64,000 bases of DNA. It comes from Clostridium nigeriense (GTDB taxonomy: Bacteria > Bacillota > Clostridia > Clostridiales > Clostridiaceae). Below are positions 63,344-64,000 of this stretch, piece after piece. The notes below the pieces were generated by a model. It saw only the letters and a list, made by a program, of their open reading frames with translations, ran no database searches and was not told where the DNA came from. The translations under genes were made by a program, and so were the position numbers. Numbering within the stretch: the first letter of the stretch is position 1; each line of letters begins with the position of its first letter. The stretch lies in the NCBI RefSeq assembly GCF_900086595.1, contig NZ_LT575472.1, forward strand, positions 1,378,542 to 1,442,541, read 5' to 3'.

Positions 63344-64000
63344 TTGTTTACAATGAGGGAATATGTTCTAGCGGAAAGTTTAGAACAAGCCTATGGATTA
63401 TTAACAAAGGGAAAATCAAATTGCATTTTAGGTGGATTGCTTTGGATGAAAATGGGGAACAAAGCAATTGGAACAGGGATAGATCTATCTAATTTAGGAT
63501 TAAATAAGATAGAAGAAAATGAAGAAGAATTTAAAATTGGTTGTATGACAACTCTTAGAGATATAGAAATTAATAAAAGTTTAAATAAATATTTTAATAA
63601 TATACTTAAGGAATCAGTTGAGAATATAGTTGGAGTTCAGTTTAGAAATTCAGCTACTATTGGTGGAAGTATATATTCAAGATTTGGTTTCTCAGATATT
63701 TTAACAGCACTTTTAGCATTGGATACTAAGGTAGAAATGTATAACGGTGGAATAATTTCATTAGAAGATTTCTGCAATATGCCATATGAGAAGGATATCC
63801 TAGTTAATATAATTATAAAGAAAAATAATTGTAAAGCAGCATATTTAACTCATAGAAAATCGAAAACTGATTTCCCTGTATTAGCAGTTGCTGTTAGTAA
63901 ATGTGAGAATGAATGGAAAATAGCTGTAGGAGGAAGACCTATAAAAGCTGAACTTGCATATAAGGCTCAAAGTACGTTATCCAATAATCCTACAAATGAA
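63344..64000 (+). CDS. Xanthine dehydrogenase FAD-binding subunit, N-terminal part (3' end outside window)
   Basis: A TTG at 63344 has GGGAGG 7 bases upstream and is the likely start; an ATG three codons later is an alternative. The frame stays open to the window end. The sequence matches the FAD-binding domain of molybdenum hydroxylases (CoxM/XdhB type): YVLAESLEQAYGLL at the start, GCMTTLRDIE, and the FAD-site motif NSATIGGSIYSRFGFSD. This subunit passes electrons between the iron-sulfur and molybdenum subunits, which should follow beyond the window. It lies 35 bases after the purine permease, so a purine-catabolic operon is likely. In clostridia such enzymes can be selenium-dependent. Confidence 0.85.
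   Translation, partial: MFTMREYVLAESLEQAYGLLTKGKSNCILGGLLWMKMGNKAIGTGIDLSNLGLNKIEENEEEFKIGCMTTLRDIEINKSLNKYFNNILKESVENIVGVQFRNSATIGGSIYSRFGFSDILTALLALDTKVEMYNGGIISLEDFCNMPYEKDILVNIIIKKNNCKAAYLTHRKSKTDFPVLAVAVSKCENEWKIAVGGRPIKAELAYKAQSTLSNNPTNE

Noticed and set aside
1..64000. Prophage, transposon, CRISPR or toxin-antitoxin system
   Set aside because: No integrase, transposase, regularly spaced repeats, Cas-like proteins or paired toxin-antitoxin small genes were seen on either strand.

Overview
The window is AT-rich DNA from a Gram-positive, spore-forming-type anaerobe, most likely Clostridium sensu stricto. Genes are tightly packed, with strong AGGAGG-type ribosome sites, AGA-rich codon use, many U-tailed hairpin terminators, a purine riboswitch, a SpoIID/SleC-like wall enzyme and clostridial-style sugar operons. 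The species cannot be named from the sequence alone. No rRNA, tRNA, CRISPR array, insertion sequence or prophage was seen. The first gene (ROK kinase) and the last gene (xanthine dehydrogenase FAD subunit) run off the window.

Positions 1-24120 are dominated by a glycan-use region. After a ROK fragment and an AraC regulator divergent from a two-gene ABC exporter comes a locus with GH125 alpha-1,6-mannosidase, a YesL-like membrane protein, a YesM/YesN-type two-component system, two sugar ABC permeases, GH38 alpha-mannosidase, an 801-residue protein of unknown function, GH20, GH1, mannose-6-phosphate isomerase and a ROK sugar kinase. None of the hydrolases has a signal peptide. The set fits import and cytoplasmic breakdown of mannose-rich, GlcNAc-containing glycans such as N-glycan fragments, feeding fructose-6-phosphate. 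No solute-binding protein and no importer ATPase are encoded here.

Positions 24243-42362 are mixed: a PilZ-tailed processive glycosyltransferase, a DAACS transporter behind a PyrR-like attenuator, a DUF2207-type membrane protein, an ECF substrate-binding component, a secreted DUF1254/DUF1214 protein, a chemoreceptor, tRNA-dihydrouridine synthase, a two-gene CitE-like lyase plus PRTase/TRSP operon (a piece of the Ter-associated nucleoside-like metabolite pathway, without any Ter gene in view), an MFS/TetR efflux operon with a repeat-rich leader, a nitroreductase behind a Fur-box-like and palindromic region, a remnant of a Gfo/Idh/MocA oxidoreductase, and an OPT transporter.

Positions 42485-49970 hold two sugar operons. 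One is CE17-like esterase, CE2-like esterase and GH130 phosphorylase, which fits deacetylation and phosphorolysis of acetylated beta-mannan oligosaccharides. The other is trehalose PTS, trehalose-6-phosphate hydrolase and TreR, with a near-consensus promoter that carries two operator-like repeats and a cre-like site.

Positions 50125-64000 hold a SpoIID-like lytic enzyme with three peptidoglycan-binding repeats, a GGDEF/EAL protein with a degenerate GGDEF motif, a cytosine-deaminase-like amidohydrolase, an oxidoreductase, two HAD phosphatases, an acetyltransferase, a Nudix hydrolase, and a purine-use group: 5'-nucleotidase-like enzyme, guanine-class riboswitch, NCS2 purine permease with a coupled leader peptide, and the start of a xanthine dehydrogenase FAD subunit.
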